Positions 26,278 to 34,483 are shown, counted from the first letter of the stretch. The stretch is 64,000 nucleotides of DNA from Loktanella sp. IMCC34160 (GCF_004145845.1 NZ_SELP01000005.1:1-64000); one strand, 5' to 3'. Notes: generated by a model not told the origin, from the letters alone. Translations and numbers: made by a program.

Positions 26278-26793
26278 TCACGCGCCTGCGGACGGGGTCC
26301 AGAGCGCGGGGCCGCCGTCGGCCTCGTAGCCAAGCGGCCCTTTCGCGCTGACAATCTCGAGGTATTGACCCCAGGGTGCCCGCAGGTAGAGCCAGACAAG
26401 ATTGTCCATTGGCCCGCCTTCGATCAGGGTCGGTCCCTCCAGCAGGTCGACGCCTGCCGCCCGCATCCGGTCGGCCACGGCAAAGGCATCATCGACCTCA
26501 AAGGCGATATGCATCGCGCCGACCTCGCCATTGTGTTTGAGGTGCTGTTCGCCCGCGACGCCCGCGTATTCGAACAGTTCCAGCGATCCGCCACGGCCAA
26601 CCTGAATGACGCGCTGGTCCGCGATCTTGACCCCCTTCGGGACGCCAAGATGCCGGGCCATGAAGTCATCATCGACATCGACAGAGCCGCATTCCATGAC
26701 CGTGACCGCGCCAAAGACGTCGCGGAAGAATTCAATTGCCTGGTCCATGTCCGGAACCGTGAACCCAATGTGGTGCAGACCGATTATCGACAT
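26278..26793 (-). CDS. VOC-family protein (glyoxalase / methylmalonyl-CoA epimerase-like)
   Basis: 171 aa from the ATG at 26793 (MSIIGLHHIGFTV). I chose this start over one 12 codons upstream because GGGGA lies six bases before it, and because the operator would otherwise sit in coding sequence. Two betaalphabetabetabeta modules are seen; likely metal ligands are H8, H80 (GAMHIAFEV) and a C-terminal glutamate in QYLEIVS. VOC enzymes include epimerases, lyases, isomerases and extradiol dioxygenases, so the reaction is open. It heads the CUT1 transporter unit. Confidence 0.8.
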   Translation of the reverse strand: MSIIGLHHIGFTVPDMDQAIEFFRDVFGAVTVMECGSVDVDDDFMARHLGVPKGVKIADQRVIQVGRGGSLELFEYAGVAGEQHLKHNGEVGAMHIAFEVDDAFAVADRMRAAGVDLLEGPTLIEGGPMDNLVWLYLRAPWGQYLEIVSAKGPLGYEADGGPALWTPSAGA

Positions 26794-26797
26794 TCTA

Positions 26798-26813
26798 ATC
26801 CCCATCTGGTTAG
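26798..26813. promoter_or_regulatory. TetR-type operator, site 7 (degenerate)
   Basis: ATCCCCATCTGGTTAG on the plus strand; read on the minus strand it is CTAACCAGATGGGGAT, matching site 1 except for TT to GG in one arm. A further half-site GTAACTA follows immediately upstream (minus strand). It overlaps the ribosome site of the VOC gene. It is the weakest of the eight. Confidence 0.5.
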
Positions 26814-26852
26814 TTACTAATTGGGCCAAAATACGCCCCTGCCCGATCCGGG

Positions 26853-28517
26853 TCAGGCGACGTTCACCCGGGTCAGATCGTTGCGTTCATGGGCGAAGAA
26901 CACTGGTGGTAGCGGCGGCAAGTCGCGGATCAGGTCCGCGCCCTTTTCCCCGATCATGATGGTCGGCGCGTTGGTGTTCGACGAATTGATCCGCGGCATG
27001 ATCGAGGCGTCGCAGACCCGCAGCCCGTCAATGCCCCGGACCCGAAGGCTGGGATCGACCACGGCCATGTCGTCCTGTCCCATCCGGCAGGTTCCGACGG
27101 GGTGATGGTCCGTCTTGGCCATCTTGCAGGCAAAGTCGAACAGGTCTTCCCGACTGCGGATCGACGGCCCCGGCAGAACCTCTTTGCGGACGAATTTCGA
27201 CATCGCGGGCTGGGCCAGGATCTCGCGCGTCATCTCCAGCCCTTTCAGGGTCATCTCAAGGTCATAGGGGTCGGACCAGTAGTTCGGGTCGATCAGCGGC
27301 GCGGTCTTCGGATCGGCACTGGCCAGCCGGACCGTTCCGCGCGACCGGGGACGCATGAAGGCGCTGTTGAGCGTGATCCCGGCCCCGTCGATCTTGACGA
27401 TACCCTTTTCGATGCCCGACCCCTGCCCCAGGTGGAATTGAATGTCCGGCGACCGGGCCGCCGGGTCCGCATACCAGAATGCCCCTGTTTCAAACAAAGA
27501 GGCTGCCGCCGGGCCAGATTTGAACAGTAGGTATTGCAACCCAGCCCAGACCGTTTTGTGCAGACGGTCCCAGCCGTCATAGCTGTATGGCCCGTTCAAC
27601 TCTGCGATGGCGCAAACGTCGATGTGGTCCTGTAGGTTTTCACCAACTCCCGGCAGATCGTGCACCACATTGATGCCGACCGACCGAAGGTGGTCTGCCG
27701 GACCGATGCCCGACAACATCATCAGGCGGGGCGAGCCGATGGCCCCTGACGAAAGAATGACCTCGCGGTCCGCGCGATAGGTCTCCAACCGGCCCTTAAC
27801 AGTGATCTCGACCCCGGTCGCGCGCCCGCCGGTCACGACGATCCGCCGGGCCTCGGCCCCGGTCATCACCGTCAGGTTCGGCCGATTTTCGGCAGGCCGC
27901 AGGAATGCGACAGCGGCGGACGAGCGGCGCGCATTGCGCTGGGTCAGCTGGTAGAACCCGACCCCCATCTGCCGCTTGCCATTGAAATCGGGATTGTAGG
28001 GCATCCCATATTCCTGCCCGGCCCGGATGAACGCATCGCAGACCGGCAGGGTCGCACGGGGCATCGACACGCCCAGTGGCCCCTCGATTCCGTGGTAATC
28101 ATCGTTGAAACGCTCGTTCGACTCCGCCCGCTTGAAGTAGGGCAGAACCTCGCGATAGCTCCAGCCGGCGCAACCCTCTTCCTCGGACCAGGCATCATAG
28201 TCCAGCGCATTTCCGCGTGTGTAGATCTGCGCGTTGATCGACGATCCTCCGCCAATCACTTTGGCCTGCGTGAACCAGACCTCGCGGCCCTTCATGTGCT
28301 TTTGCGGAACCGTGGACCAGCCCCAGCTGGCAATCCCCTTGGTCATCTTGGCAAAGCCAGCGGGCCAATGAAACAGAATGTTCCGGTCGCGGCCGCCAGC
28401 CTCGATCAAGAGCACGGACACGTCCCGGTCTTCGCTCAGCCGTGCGGCAAGAACGCAGCCGGCCGACCCGCCGCCCAAGATGATATAATCGAAGCTGTTC
28501 CGAGGCATTTGATTCAT
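26853..28517 (-). CDS. GMC-family FAD alcohol dehydrogenase, paralogue of the one at 10674
   Basis: 554 aa with the N-terminal FAD motif [16 protein letters not shown] and the C-terminal active-site residues H in [11 protein letters not shown] and N in [15 protein letters not shown]. The sequence is closely similar along its whole length to the GMC protein at 10674, so the two arose by duplication or serve related alcohols. Directly in front are a TetR-type site abutting the ATG and a LacI-type palindrome, implying dual control. No Shine-Dalgarno sequence is visible, which raises the possibility of a leaderless message. Confidence 0.88.
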   Translation of the reverse strand: MNQMPRNSFDYIILGGGSAGCVLAARLSEDRDVSVLLIEAGGRDRNILFHWPAGFAKMTKGIASWGWSTVPQKHMKGREVWFTQAKVIGGGSSINAQIYTRGNALDYDAWSEEEGCAGWSYREVLPYFKRAESNERFNDDYHGIEGPLGVSMPRATLPVCDAFIRAGQEYGMPYNPDFNGKRQMGVGFYQLTQRNARRSSAAVAFLRPAENRPNLTVMTGAEARRIVVTGGRATGVEITVKGRLETYRADREVILSSGAIGSPRLMMLSGIGPADHLRSVGINVVHDLPGVGENLQDHIDVCAIAELNGPYSYDGWDRLHKTVWAGLQYLLFKSGPAAASLFETGAFWYADPAARSPDIQFHLGQGSGIEKGIVKIDGAGITLNSAFMRPRSRGTVRLASADPKTAPLIDPNYWSDPYDLEMTLKGLEMTREILAQPAMSKFVRKEVLPGPSIRSREDLFDFACKMAKTDHHPVGTCRMGQDDMAVVDPSLRVRGIDGLRVCDASIMPRINSSNTNAPTIMIGEKGADLIRDLPPLPPVFFAHERNDLTRVNVA

Positions 28518-28533
28518 GTAACCGTTTCGTTAC
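28518..28533. promoter_or_regulatory. TetR-type operator, site 8
   Basis: GTAACCGTTTCGTTAC, arms GTAAC / GTTAC in the same 16-bp frame as the other sites. It directly touches the ATG of the GMC oxidoreductase at 28517 and lies 2 bp from the LacI-type palindrome. Confidence 0.68.
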
Positions 28534-28535
28534 TT

Positions 28536-28545
28536 GAAACGTTTC
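28536..28545. promoter_or_regulatory. LacI-family operator, copy A
   Basis: GAAACGTTTC, a perfect 10-bp palindrome inside TGAAACGTTTCACCA, which recurs exactly at 29606-29620 in front of the LacI gene. The CG-centred form is typical of LacI-family sites. A minus-strand TTGACA (28567-28562) would place it over the -10 region of the GMC gene. Confidence 0.72.
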
Positions 28546-28585
28546 ACCAAGCACCCCGTCTTGTCAAGCCGAAACCGTTTGGGGA

Positions 28586-29596
28586 CTATTGCGAGCGTCT
28601 GACCGACCCGCGGTTGACGACTTCGGGGGCCAACCGGATCTCGCGCCGATCCCGTGACGAACCGCGCACCATTTCCATCGCGCGCAGGGCGCTCTCTGCG
28701 CCGATCCGCCCCGGAAAGATGTCGACGGTGCTAAGTTGCGGCGACAGGACCGTTCCGATCGGAACATTGTCGAAACTGACGATCGACAGGTCCGTTCCAA
28801 CCTTGATCCCCCCTGCCCTGCAGGCCGCATAGATGCCAGTGGCCAGATCGTCGTTGAAGGGCATCACGGCATCCGGCAACGGACCTTCGGCGGCGATACT
28901 GCGCAGGGCCGACTCGGCAAAGGCGGGGGTCAGAAATCCGGGAATGGCCTTGAAATTCGCTTCCGGAAGGCCTGCTTCGCGAAAGGCGGCCAACATGCCG
29001 TCACGGCGTCCATTCCAGGTTGTCGTGTGGTCATATCCGCCAATAAAGGCGGCGGTTCTACAACCATTGTCAATCAGGGTGCGCGCGGCGATATAGCCGG
29101 ACCTGTGGTCATCGACACCGACGAAGGACGCGTCGCTTCCCGGCACGTCTCGCACGCAGGACACCACCGGTATCCCGCGCCGCTGTGCCACCTCCAGATC
29201 TGCGGGCGTCGTCTCGTGAACAGGTGAAAGGATGATGGCGGCAACGCCCTGTGACACCATCGATTCGATCAGCTTGCTCTGCCGTTCATGGTCGTTCTGG
29301 GCAGTCGCAAGCACGGTCAGAAACCCCTCGCGATAGGCCGCGGCTTCCAGCTCCGCCACCAACACGCTGAAAAAGGGGTTCACGATGTTGTTCAGGATGA
29401 CCCCGATCATCTTTGACTGGCCGGACCGCAGTCGCGCGGCGGATTCGTTACGGATGAACCCAAGGGCCTCGGCGGTCTTCAGGACATGTGTGCGCGTTTC
29501 TTTGGACACCCGACCATTGCCGGACATCACATAGGACACAGTCGCAACAGAGACCCCTGCCTGCTCCGCGACCTGCCTGATCCCGACCTTCTTCAT
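28586..29596 (-). CDS. LacI family transcriptional regulator
   Basis: 336 aa. The N-terminal HTH reads IRQVAEQAGVSVATVSYVMSGNGRVS (about residues 6-31), with the hinge helix NESAARLRSGQ. The C-terminal effector domain is a Peripla_BP_3 fold beginning IGVILNNIVNPFFSVLVAELE. It likely represses its own gene and the GMC oxidoreductase downstream, since the same 15-bp operator sequence occurs before both. The effector is presumably a sugar-like compound. The 68-bp gap to the GMC gene holds both operator types. Confidence 0.9.
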   Translation of the reverse strand: MKKVGIRQVAEQAGVSVATVSYVMSGNGRVSKETRTHVLKTAEALGFIRNESAARLRSGQSKMIGVILNNIVNPFFSVLVAELEAAAYREGFLTVLATAQNDHERQSKLIESMVSQGVAAIILSPVHETTPADLEVAQRRGIPVVSCVRDVPGSDASFVGVDDHRSGYIAARTLIDNGCRTAAFIGGYDHTTTWNGRRDGMLAAFREAGLPEANFKAIPGFLTPAFAESALRSIAAEGPLPDAVMPFNDDLATGIYAACRAGGIKVGTDLSIVSFDNVPIGTVLSPQLSTVDIFPGRIGAESALRAMEMVRGSSRDRREIRLAPEVVNRGSVRRSQ

Positions 29597-29606
29597 GGAG
29601 GCTCCT

Positions 29607-29616
29607 GAAACGTTTC
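29607..29616. promoter_or_regulatory. LacI-family operator, copy B
   Basis: GAAACGTTTC, 10 bp upstream of the LacI start codon, overlapping the leader. The flanking bases match copy A over 15 bp. This points to autoregulation. Confidence 0.72.
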
Positions 29617-29675
29617 ACCAGGTCACCGGAGTAATTGGCCAAACTCTTTGGATCAAGCCACTTGGCATCCCGACG

Positions 29676-30311
29676 TCATAAACCATAGCCCGACAAGCCA
29701 ATCCGAAGCTTCCGCGTGGCATCCCTCAGAACCACCACCCGGTCCGGGTCTATTCCTGCCTCGTCGCGCCGACACAGCAAGCCTGCCACAAGGATTACAC
29801 CCGAAGTTTCGGCGACGGGGGCAATGCTGAAACCAGCCGGGCTCGCACTGCTGCTCATGCCATGAACTGCCCCTCTTGTTTCAGTGTCGATCTTTCTATG
29901 AAGCAGGTAAGAGGCATTCCGATCCGGCGCGGTGTAATCGTTGCCCCGGCCAAGAGAAAAAGCCAACAAGGTCAATTCCTTACCGGTGACGACGCCCAGA
30001 AAGGCCGTGCGCCGGGTCTGAACGCGGAGATAGCGGACAATCGTTGCCGCCATCGGTCCGGCATCCCCATGGCCCCACGCGGAATACCCAACCCGCCATG
30101 CCTCGCTGCCCAGGACCGGATCGCCATAGGAATCCCGGGCCAGAAACTTCCGCTGCTCCAGAACCAGAAGATCGCGCGCGGCGGTGGATCGCGCGATGCC
30201 CGCCTCCTGAAAAGCCGCACCGGCGGTCTCGCCTGCGGGACGGTGCGGAATCCGCATCGCAGTTTCAAAACGGTCGAGGGCGCGGCGGTATATGGCTGAT
30301 TTCCCGGTCAT
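29676..30311 (-). CDS. IclR-like winged-helix regulator
   Basis: 211 aa from the ATG at 30311, which overlaps the stop of the hybrid regulator (ATGA). The N-terminus has a helix-turn-helix like that of IclR proteins: EAGIARSTAARDLLVLEQRKFL followed by a wing (DSYGDPVLGSEAW). The rest (about 85-210) resembles a short GAF-like effector domain with VVTGKELTLLAFSLG. It is shorter than the usual 250-270 aa of IclR. Coupled translation with the hybrid regulator suggests that they work together, perhaps as a heteromer. I do not recognise a named homologue. Confidence 0.6.
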   Translation of the reverse strand: MTGKSAIYRRALDRFETAMRIPHRPAGETAGAAFQEAGIARSTAARDLLVLEQRKFLARDSYGDPVLGSEAWRVGYSAWGHGDAGPMAATIVRYLRVQTRRTAFLGVVTGKELTLLAFSLGRGNDYTAPDRNASYLLHRKIDTETRGAVHGMSSSASPAGFSIAPVAETSGVILVAGLLCRRDEAGIDPDRVVVLRDATRKLRIGLSGYGL

Positions 30312-31618
30312 CGGAGCGACCGCCCCCTGCCCTGTGCCAGGACATATTCGTCGGGCTGGTCCCATTTCACATAGGTCTCGGCCCAGACGTCTGCCTTGAT
30401 GCTTCGCGTTTCCCGACCACGGGGCAGAACGGCCAGAACCGGAACTTCAACTCGGCGCGGCACGGGGGATCCCTGCAATAGATCCAGAAGAACTTCGACC
30501 GCCCGCGCGCCCATCGCCGCCGGGTAGTCGATCGCGCAGAACGCGACACCCCGTTCCAGCGCGAAGCGATACGCACCGTTCACATCGCCGCCGGTATGTG
30601 GCGGGATCACAAGGCCCCGCCGGTCGAATTCGATCATCGACCCAAGCCCCTGCAACCCGCTGTCGCACCAAACCCCGTCCGGCGGCGGGTGTCCGGTATC
30701 CAGCAAGCGGGCGATTTCGGCCTGCCCGCCTTCGCGGGTCCACCCGGTATGCTGCACCGCTTCCACCACGATCCCCTCGTCCGCATCGAATATCTCGCGG
30801 GCGGCGGCAAGCCTGCGCACCGCGGGACTCGAATCCACCAAACCCGAAAGCAACCAGACCCTCCCGGCTCCGCCAAGATGCTCCTTCATCCAGATCGCGC
30901 TCAACTTGCCGATCATCTCGCCCGAGGCGGCAACGAAACTGTCATGCGTCGCGGCACCGCCGGTCCGCCTGTCGACCGCGACCAAAGGCACGCCCCGATC
31001 GCGCACGGCAGCCAAACAACCGGCGAGGTCGCCGCCGGGGTCCGGGGCGGCAGAAACCACCAGAGCGGCAACACCTCCATCCAACATCTCGGTGATTTGG
31101 CTGATCTGTCGGGAGGCATCGTCACCGGCATCCGCGACGACCGTGTCGGCAATCTGGTCGCGATGCAGACCGCACCCGTGCCGAAAGCTCGCCAGCAGCG
31201 CGCGTCGCCACGGGTTCGAGGTCGAGGCATTTGCAAATCCGATTTTCCAGGGCGGCGGTCCGGGGGGCACGGGGCCTGAGACCAGTTCGAACAGGCCATC
31301 GGTCAACCCCAGATCAAGGGGCCCCGCATCAAACCGCCTGAATTGGCCGGGAAGGGTCGGGCCAATGACCGCCCGTTCGACCGAAGCCTGAGCCATGTTT
31401 CGGGCGGTTGGCCCAAGCCGGAAACATCCGTGCCCGATGCCTTCCAGATAGCCGCGCGCAAGAAGTTCACGGATCAGGCCGTATCCCGTCGATCTGCCGA
31501 TGCCGGCCCGCTTCAGGATGTCGGACCTGCGCAGGGCGCCGTTGTCGGCGTCAAAGGCCGACAATACCCTGCAAATTCGTTCGACATTCGACGGCCCCGA
31601 CATTCCCGACCCTTGCAT
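30308..31618 (-). CDS. Hybrid regulator: IclR-type HTH fused to a periplasmic sugar-binding-protein domain
   Basis: 436 aa. Residues about 10-75 are an IclR-type winged helix: VERICRVLSAFDADNGALRR, then AGIGRSTGYGLIRELLARGYL and the wing FRLGPTARN. After a proline-rich linker (PGPPPWK), residues about 122-420 match a Peripla_BP_4 sugar-binding fold, with IGFANASTSNPWRRALLASF, DGGVAALVVSAAPD and PLVAVDRRTGG. No signal peptide or membrane span is present, so it is cytoplasmic. Functionally it would resemble LacI, but the DNA-binding part comes from another family. Normal IclR proteins have a GAF-like effector domain instead. Confidence 0.75.
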   Translation of the reverse strand: MQGSGMSGPSNVERICRVLSAFDADNGALRRSDILKRAGIGRSTGYGLIRELLARGYLEGIGHGCFRLGPTARNMAQASVERAVIGPTLPGQFRRFDAGPLDLGLTDGLFELVSGPVPPGPPPWKIGFANASTSNPWRRALLASFRHGCGLHRDQIADTVVADAGDDASRQISQITEMLDGGVAALVVSAAPDPGGDLAGCLAAVRDRGVPLVAVDRRTGGAATHDSFVAASGEMIGKLSAIWMKEHLGGAGRVWLLSGLVDSSPAVRRLAAAREIFDADEGIVVEAVQHTGWTREGGQAEIARLLDTGHPPPDGVWCDSGLQGLGSMIEFDRRGLVIPPHTGGDVNGAYRFALERGVAFCAIDYPAAMGARAVEVLLDLLQGSPVPRRVEVPVLAVLPRGRETRSIKADVWAETYVKWDQPDEYVLAQGRGRSLR

Positions 31619-31674
31619 AGCGACGGGCGCACCCTAGCCAGCGCGCCCGCCCCGACCAAACCGAAATCTGACGG

Positions 31675-31974
31675 TCAATTCTCTGCCGACACCATCCTGC
31701 GGACAACAAGCGGGGTCGCCTGTGCGGCTTCCATCTTGGGGGCCCAGACGGAGAACCAATCCTGAGCCAGATGCACGTCAAGATCTTCGGCGCTCGACCA
31801 GACCTCGATGATTGTCATCCGCGCAGGCCTGTCCGCTTCGAACCAAAGCTCGTATGTTTCGCAGCCCGCTTCGGTGCGGGATCGTGAGATGAATTCGTCG
31901 CGGAACATGGCAACAAAGGCCTCTGCGGCGTCTGGCCTTACGTCGAGTTCGACAAGTAACCGTGCTTTTGCCAT
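31675..31974 (-). CDS. Antibiotic biosynthesis monooxygenase (ABM) domain protein
   Basis: 99 aa from the ATG at 31974, which overlaps the stop of the reductase gene (ATGA); the frame extends upstream but only as a shadow of that gene. The single ferredoxin-like ABM fold shows LLVELDVRPDAAEAFVAMF, SRTEAGCETYELWF and MTIIEVWSSAEDLDVHL. Small ABM proteins act as cofactor-free quinol monooxygenases (YgiN type) or as haem-degrading enzymes. Coupling to a flavodoxin-like reductase would fit a quinone/quinol cycle. Confidence 0.8.
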   Translation of the reverse strand: MAKARLLVELDVRPDAAEAFVAMFRDEFISRSRTEAGCETYELWFEADRPARMTIIEVWSSAEDLDVHLAQDWFSVWAPKMEAAQATPLVVRRMVSAEN

Positions 31975-32543
31975 CAGTCCGCAAGCTCCCAGAACCGTTC
32001 GTATTGCGCTTTCAGCGGGTGCAGGTCCTTGCGGCCCTCGACATAATAGCCGACCCATTCGCCCAATCGGCGACCGGCCCGGCGGCAGGCTTCCTTGGCA
32101 TGGTTGGCGCGGGGCTCCCCGGCAAAGACCGCGCCGTAGTGCAGGCTTTCCTTTTTCGCGACATAGTCGGTGATACCGAAAACCATGTATCCCATGTTCA
32201 TCATCATGATGCTCAAGGACATGCAGGCCAATTCGCCACCCCCGCCCAGACTTCCGGCCGAGGTGAAGGGCACCGCGAATTTTCCATCGGTCTTGAACCA
32301 GATGTCCGGGGTCCGGTCGTCCCACCATTTTTTCATCCGCCAGGATATCCCGCCCAAATGGGTCGGGCAGCCGATCGCGATTCCATCCGCCCAGAAAACA
32401 TCGGCGGTTTCGGCGTCGTCGACAAAGCGGACACGGATGTCATGCCTGCCGACCTGTTCGACACCTTCCTTGACAAAAGGAACTGCGGTTTCGGTAAAGC
32501 GACGGTCGCTGTCGCTATCATAGATAATCAGGATATTGGCCAC
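31974..32543 (-). CDS. Flavodoxin-like NAD(P)H:quinone oxidoreductase (WrbA-like)
   Basis: 189 aa from a GTG at 32543 with GGAGG five bases before it; no good ATG precedes the flavodoxin start VANILIIYDSDSD. FMN-binding segments are the phosphate loop region near residues 8-14, CPTHLGGISWRMKKWWD and TSAGSLGGGGE. It would reduce quinones or nitro compounds with two electrons. It forms a two-gene unit with the ABM protein and is divergent from the thiamine-diphosphate enzyme across a 293-bp region. Confidence 0.8.
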   Translation of the reverse strand: MANILIIYDSDSDRRFTETAVPFVKEGVEQVGRHDIRVRFVDDAETADVFWADGIAIGCPTHLGGISWRMKKWWDDRTPDIWFKTDGKFAVPFTSAGSLGGGGELACMSLSIMMMNMGYMVFGITDYVAKKESLHYGAVFAGEPRANHAKEACRRAGRRLGEWVGYYVEGRKDLHPLKAQYERFWELAD

Positions 32544-32836
32544 GTTTTCCTCCACGAGCTTGCTGGTGCAAGTGAAGTCGACAACGGTCCGACCCCGCAA
32601 TCGGGCTGCGAGCCTTGCTGCTCCATATGTCGGATTCGGTCAGCGGTGGCGGCAGATTGCGCCGCCGGTTCTTCTGTTCAACGCGGGTCGGCGTGTCCGG
32701 TTGATCCAAGATCCGTGCGACGCAGGGCCGGAAGGATGACAAGCTGTCAGAGGTCGCATAGGTAGAATAATGTGGCCAAAGGGGTTGGCGCTCTACCCGC
32801 CGCCCGGACCATTCTTAACGGCACGGAGACAGCGTG
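32544..32836. other. Divergent intergenic region, no recognised element
   Basis: 293 bp between the reductase and the thiamine-diphosphate enzyme. It must hold two divergent promoters, but I find no convincing -35/-10 pair, long inverted repeat or copy of the TetR, LacI or MarR-type operators. Reading frames through it are extensions of the flanking genes. Confidence 0.5.
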
Positions 32837-34480
32837 ATGGCAGGCACGGCGGAGACCCGGACATTCGCATATCAATCCATCGCAAGGGCCGTTCTGGACC
32901 ACGGTATCGACACGATGTTCGGACTGATGGGCGATGCAAACCTGTTCATGGTCGATGACTATGTACGCAATGGTGGCGGCGCATTCATCCCCGCCGCGCA
33001 CGAGGGAAGTTCGGTTCTCATGGCGCTTGCCTGGGCCCATGTGACGGGCCGGGTCGGTGTCGCGACGGTCACGCATGGCCCGGGTCTGACGAATTGCGTC
33101 ACCGCCCTGACCGAAGGGGCACGCGGGCATATTCCCTTGGTTCTGTTGTGTGGCGACACCCCAGTCAGCGCGCCCCAGCACCTGCAGAACATCGACCAGC
33201 GCGAGGTGGTCAAGCTGACCGGCGCCGGGTTCGAGCAGATGCGCACGCCAAAGACCGCATCGCGCGATGTTGCGAACGCGTTCTACCGCGCGCGGCTGGA
33301 ACGCCGCCCGATCGTTCTGAATATGCCGGCCGATTTCATGTGGCAGGAGGTGACCCATGAGAAGGTCGTCTATCCGGTGTTCGGCAGTCCCGCCCATGTG
33401 CCCGAAGGCGATGATCTGGACGAGGCCATTGGCATGATCGCCTCTGCCCGGCGCCCCGTTGTCCTTGCTGGGGGCGGCGCGGTCGAGGCACGCCATGCCT
33501 TGTTGCGGCTTGCCGACCGGCTAGAGGCGCCCTTGGCGACCACGCTCAAGGCCAAGGGCCTGTTTAACGGTCATCCCTACAACATGGATATCTTCGGGAC
33601 GCTTAGCACTCCCGACGCCTATGACGTGATCGCCAAGGCGGATTGCATCATCGCCTTCGGGGCGAGCCTTCACTATTTCACCACCGACAAAGGCGCCCTC
33701 ATGAAGGGCAAGCGCGTCGTGCAGGTAAACATGGACGCCACCCAGATCGGAAAGAATTTCCATCCCGACGCAGCGCTGATCGCCGATGCGGGGCTGACAG
33801 CAGACAATTTCGTCTGGTGGCTGGACGAGGCGGAGATTGCGCCAAGCGGGTTCACCCGGGAACTCGACCCGGCAACGCTTGCCGCCCATCCGCCCGCGCG
33901 CAAACCCGCGGCCCGGACCCCGACAGCGCCAATCAATTACGTCGATGCGCTGGACCGGCTGGAAGCGGTCTTGCCCAAGACCCGGATCCTGACCACTGAC
34001 GGCGGCCGGTTCATGACCGAAGTCTGGTGCCGGATCTCTGCCCCGGACCCGCGCAGCTTCATAGTGACCGCGAATTTCGGCTCCATTGGTCTCGGGCTTC
34101 AGGAGGCGATCGGCGCCGGCATCGCGGCCCCGGATCGGCCCGTGGTGCATTTCTCTGGAGACGGCGGGTTCATGATGGGCGGGATCAACGAATTCAACAC
34201 CGCGGTGCGGCACCAGCAGGACCTGATCATCATCGTCTGCAACGACAGCGCCTACGGGGCGGAACATATCCAGTTCATGGACCGGAAAATGGATCCGGGC
34301 CTTACTCAGTTCAACTGGCCATCCTTCGCGGATATCGCCACGTCGCTTGGCGGCACCGGCGTCCGGGTAGAGACAGAGGCCCAGCTGGACGCGGCGCTGG
34401 CCGCGATCGAAACACGGGACGGCCCACTTTTGATCGAACTGGTTCTCGACCCCAACGACGTGCCGCGCATGCGCAGCTGA
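32837..34480 (+). CDS. Thiamine-diphosphate-dependent enzyme (acetolactate synthase / benzoylformate decarboxylase family)
   Basis: 547 aa from the ATG at 32837, eight bases after GGAG. The N-terminal domain carries the catalytic glutamate E56 (PAAHEGSSV), the middle domain a Rossmann-like FAD/ADP-type fold, and the C-terminal domain the ThDP motif GDGGFMMGGINEFNTAV...CND. Members decarboxylate or ligate 2-keto acids. Benzoylformate and phenylpyruvate decarboxylases are in this family, which would suit the nearby aromatic pathway, but the specificity loop cannot be judged. It converges on the acetoacetyl-CoA synthetase gene with only 3 bp between the stops. Confidence 0.85.
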   Translation: MAGTAETRTFAYQSIARAVLDHGIDTMFGLMGDANLFMVDDYVRNGGGAFIPAAHEGSSVLMALAWAHVTGRVGVATVTHGPGLTNCVTALTEGARGHIPLVLLCGDTPVSAPQHLQNIDQREVVKLTGAGFEQMRTPKTASRDVANAFYRARLERRPIVLNMPADFMWQEVTHEKVVYPVFGSPAHVPEGDDLDEAIGMIASARRPVVLAGGGAVEARHALLRLADRLEAPLATTLKAKGLFNGHPYNMDIFGTLSTPDAYDVIAKADCIIAFGASLHYFTTDKGALMKGKRVVQVNMDATQIGKNFHPDAALIADAGLTADNFVWWLDEAEIAPSGFTRELDPATLAAHPPARKPAARTPTAPINYVDALDRLEAVLPKTRILTTDGGRFMTEVWCRISAPDPRSFIVTANFGSIGLGLQEAIGAGIAAPDRPVVHFSGDGGFMMGGINEFNTAVRHQQDLIIIVCNDSAYGAEHIQFMDRKMDPGLTQFNWPSFADIATSLGGTGVRVETEAQLDAALAAIETRDGPLLIELVLDPNDVPRMRS

Positions 34481-34483
34481 GGA

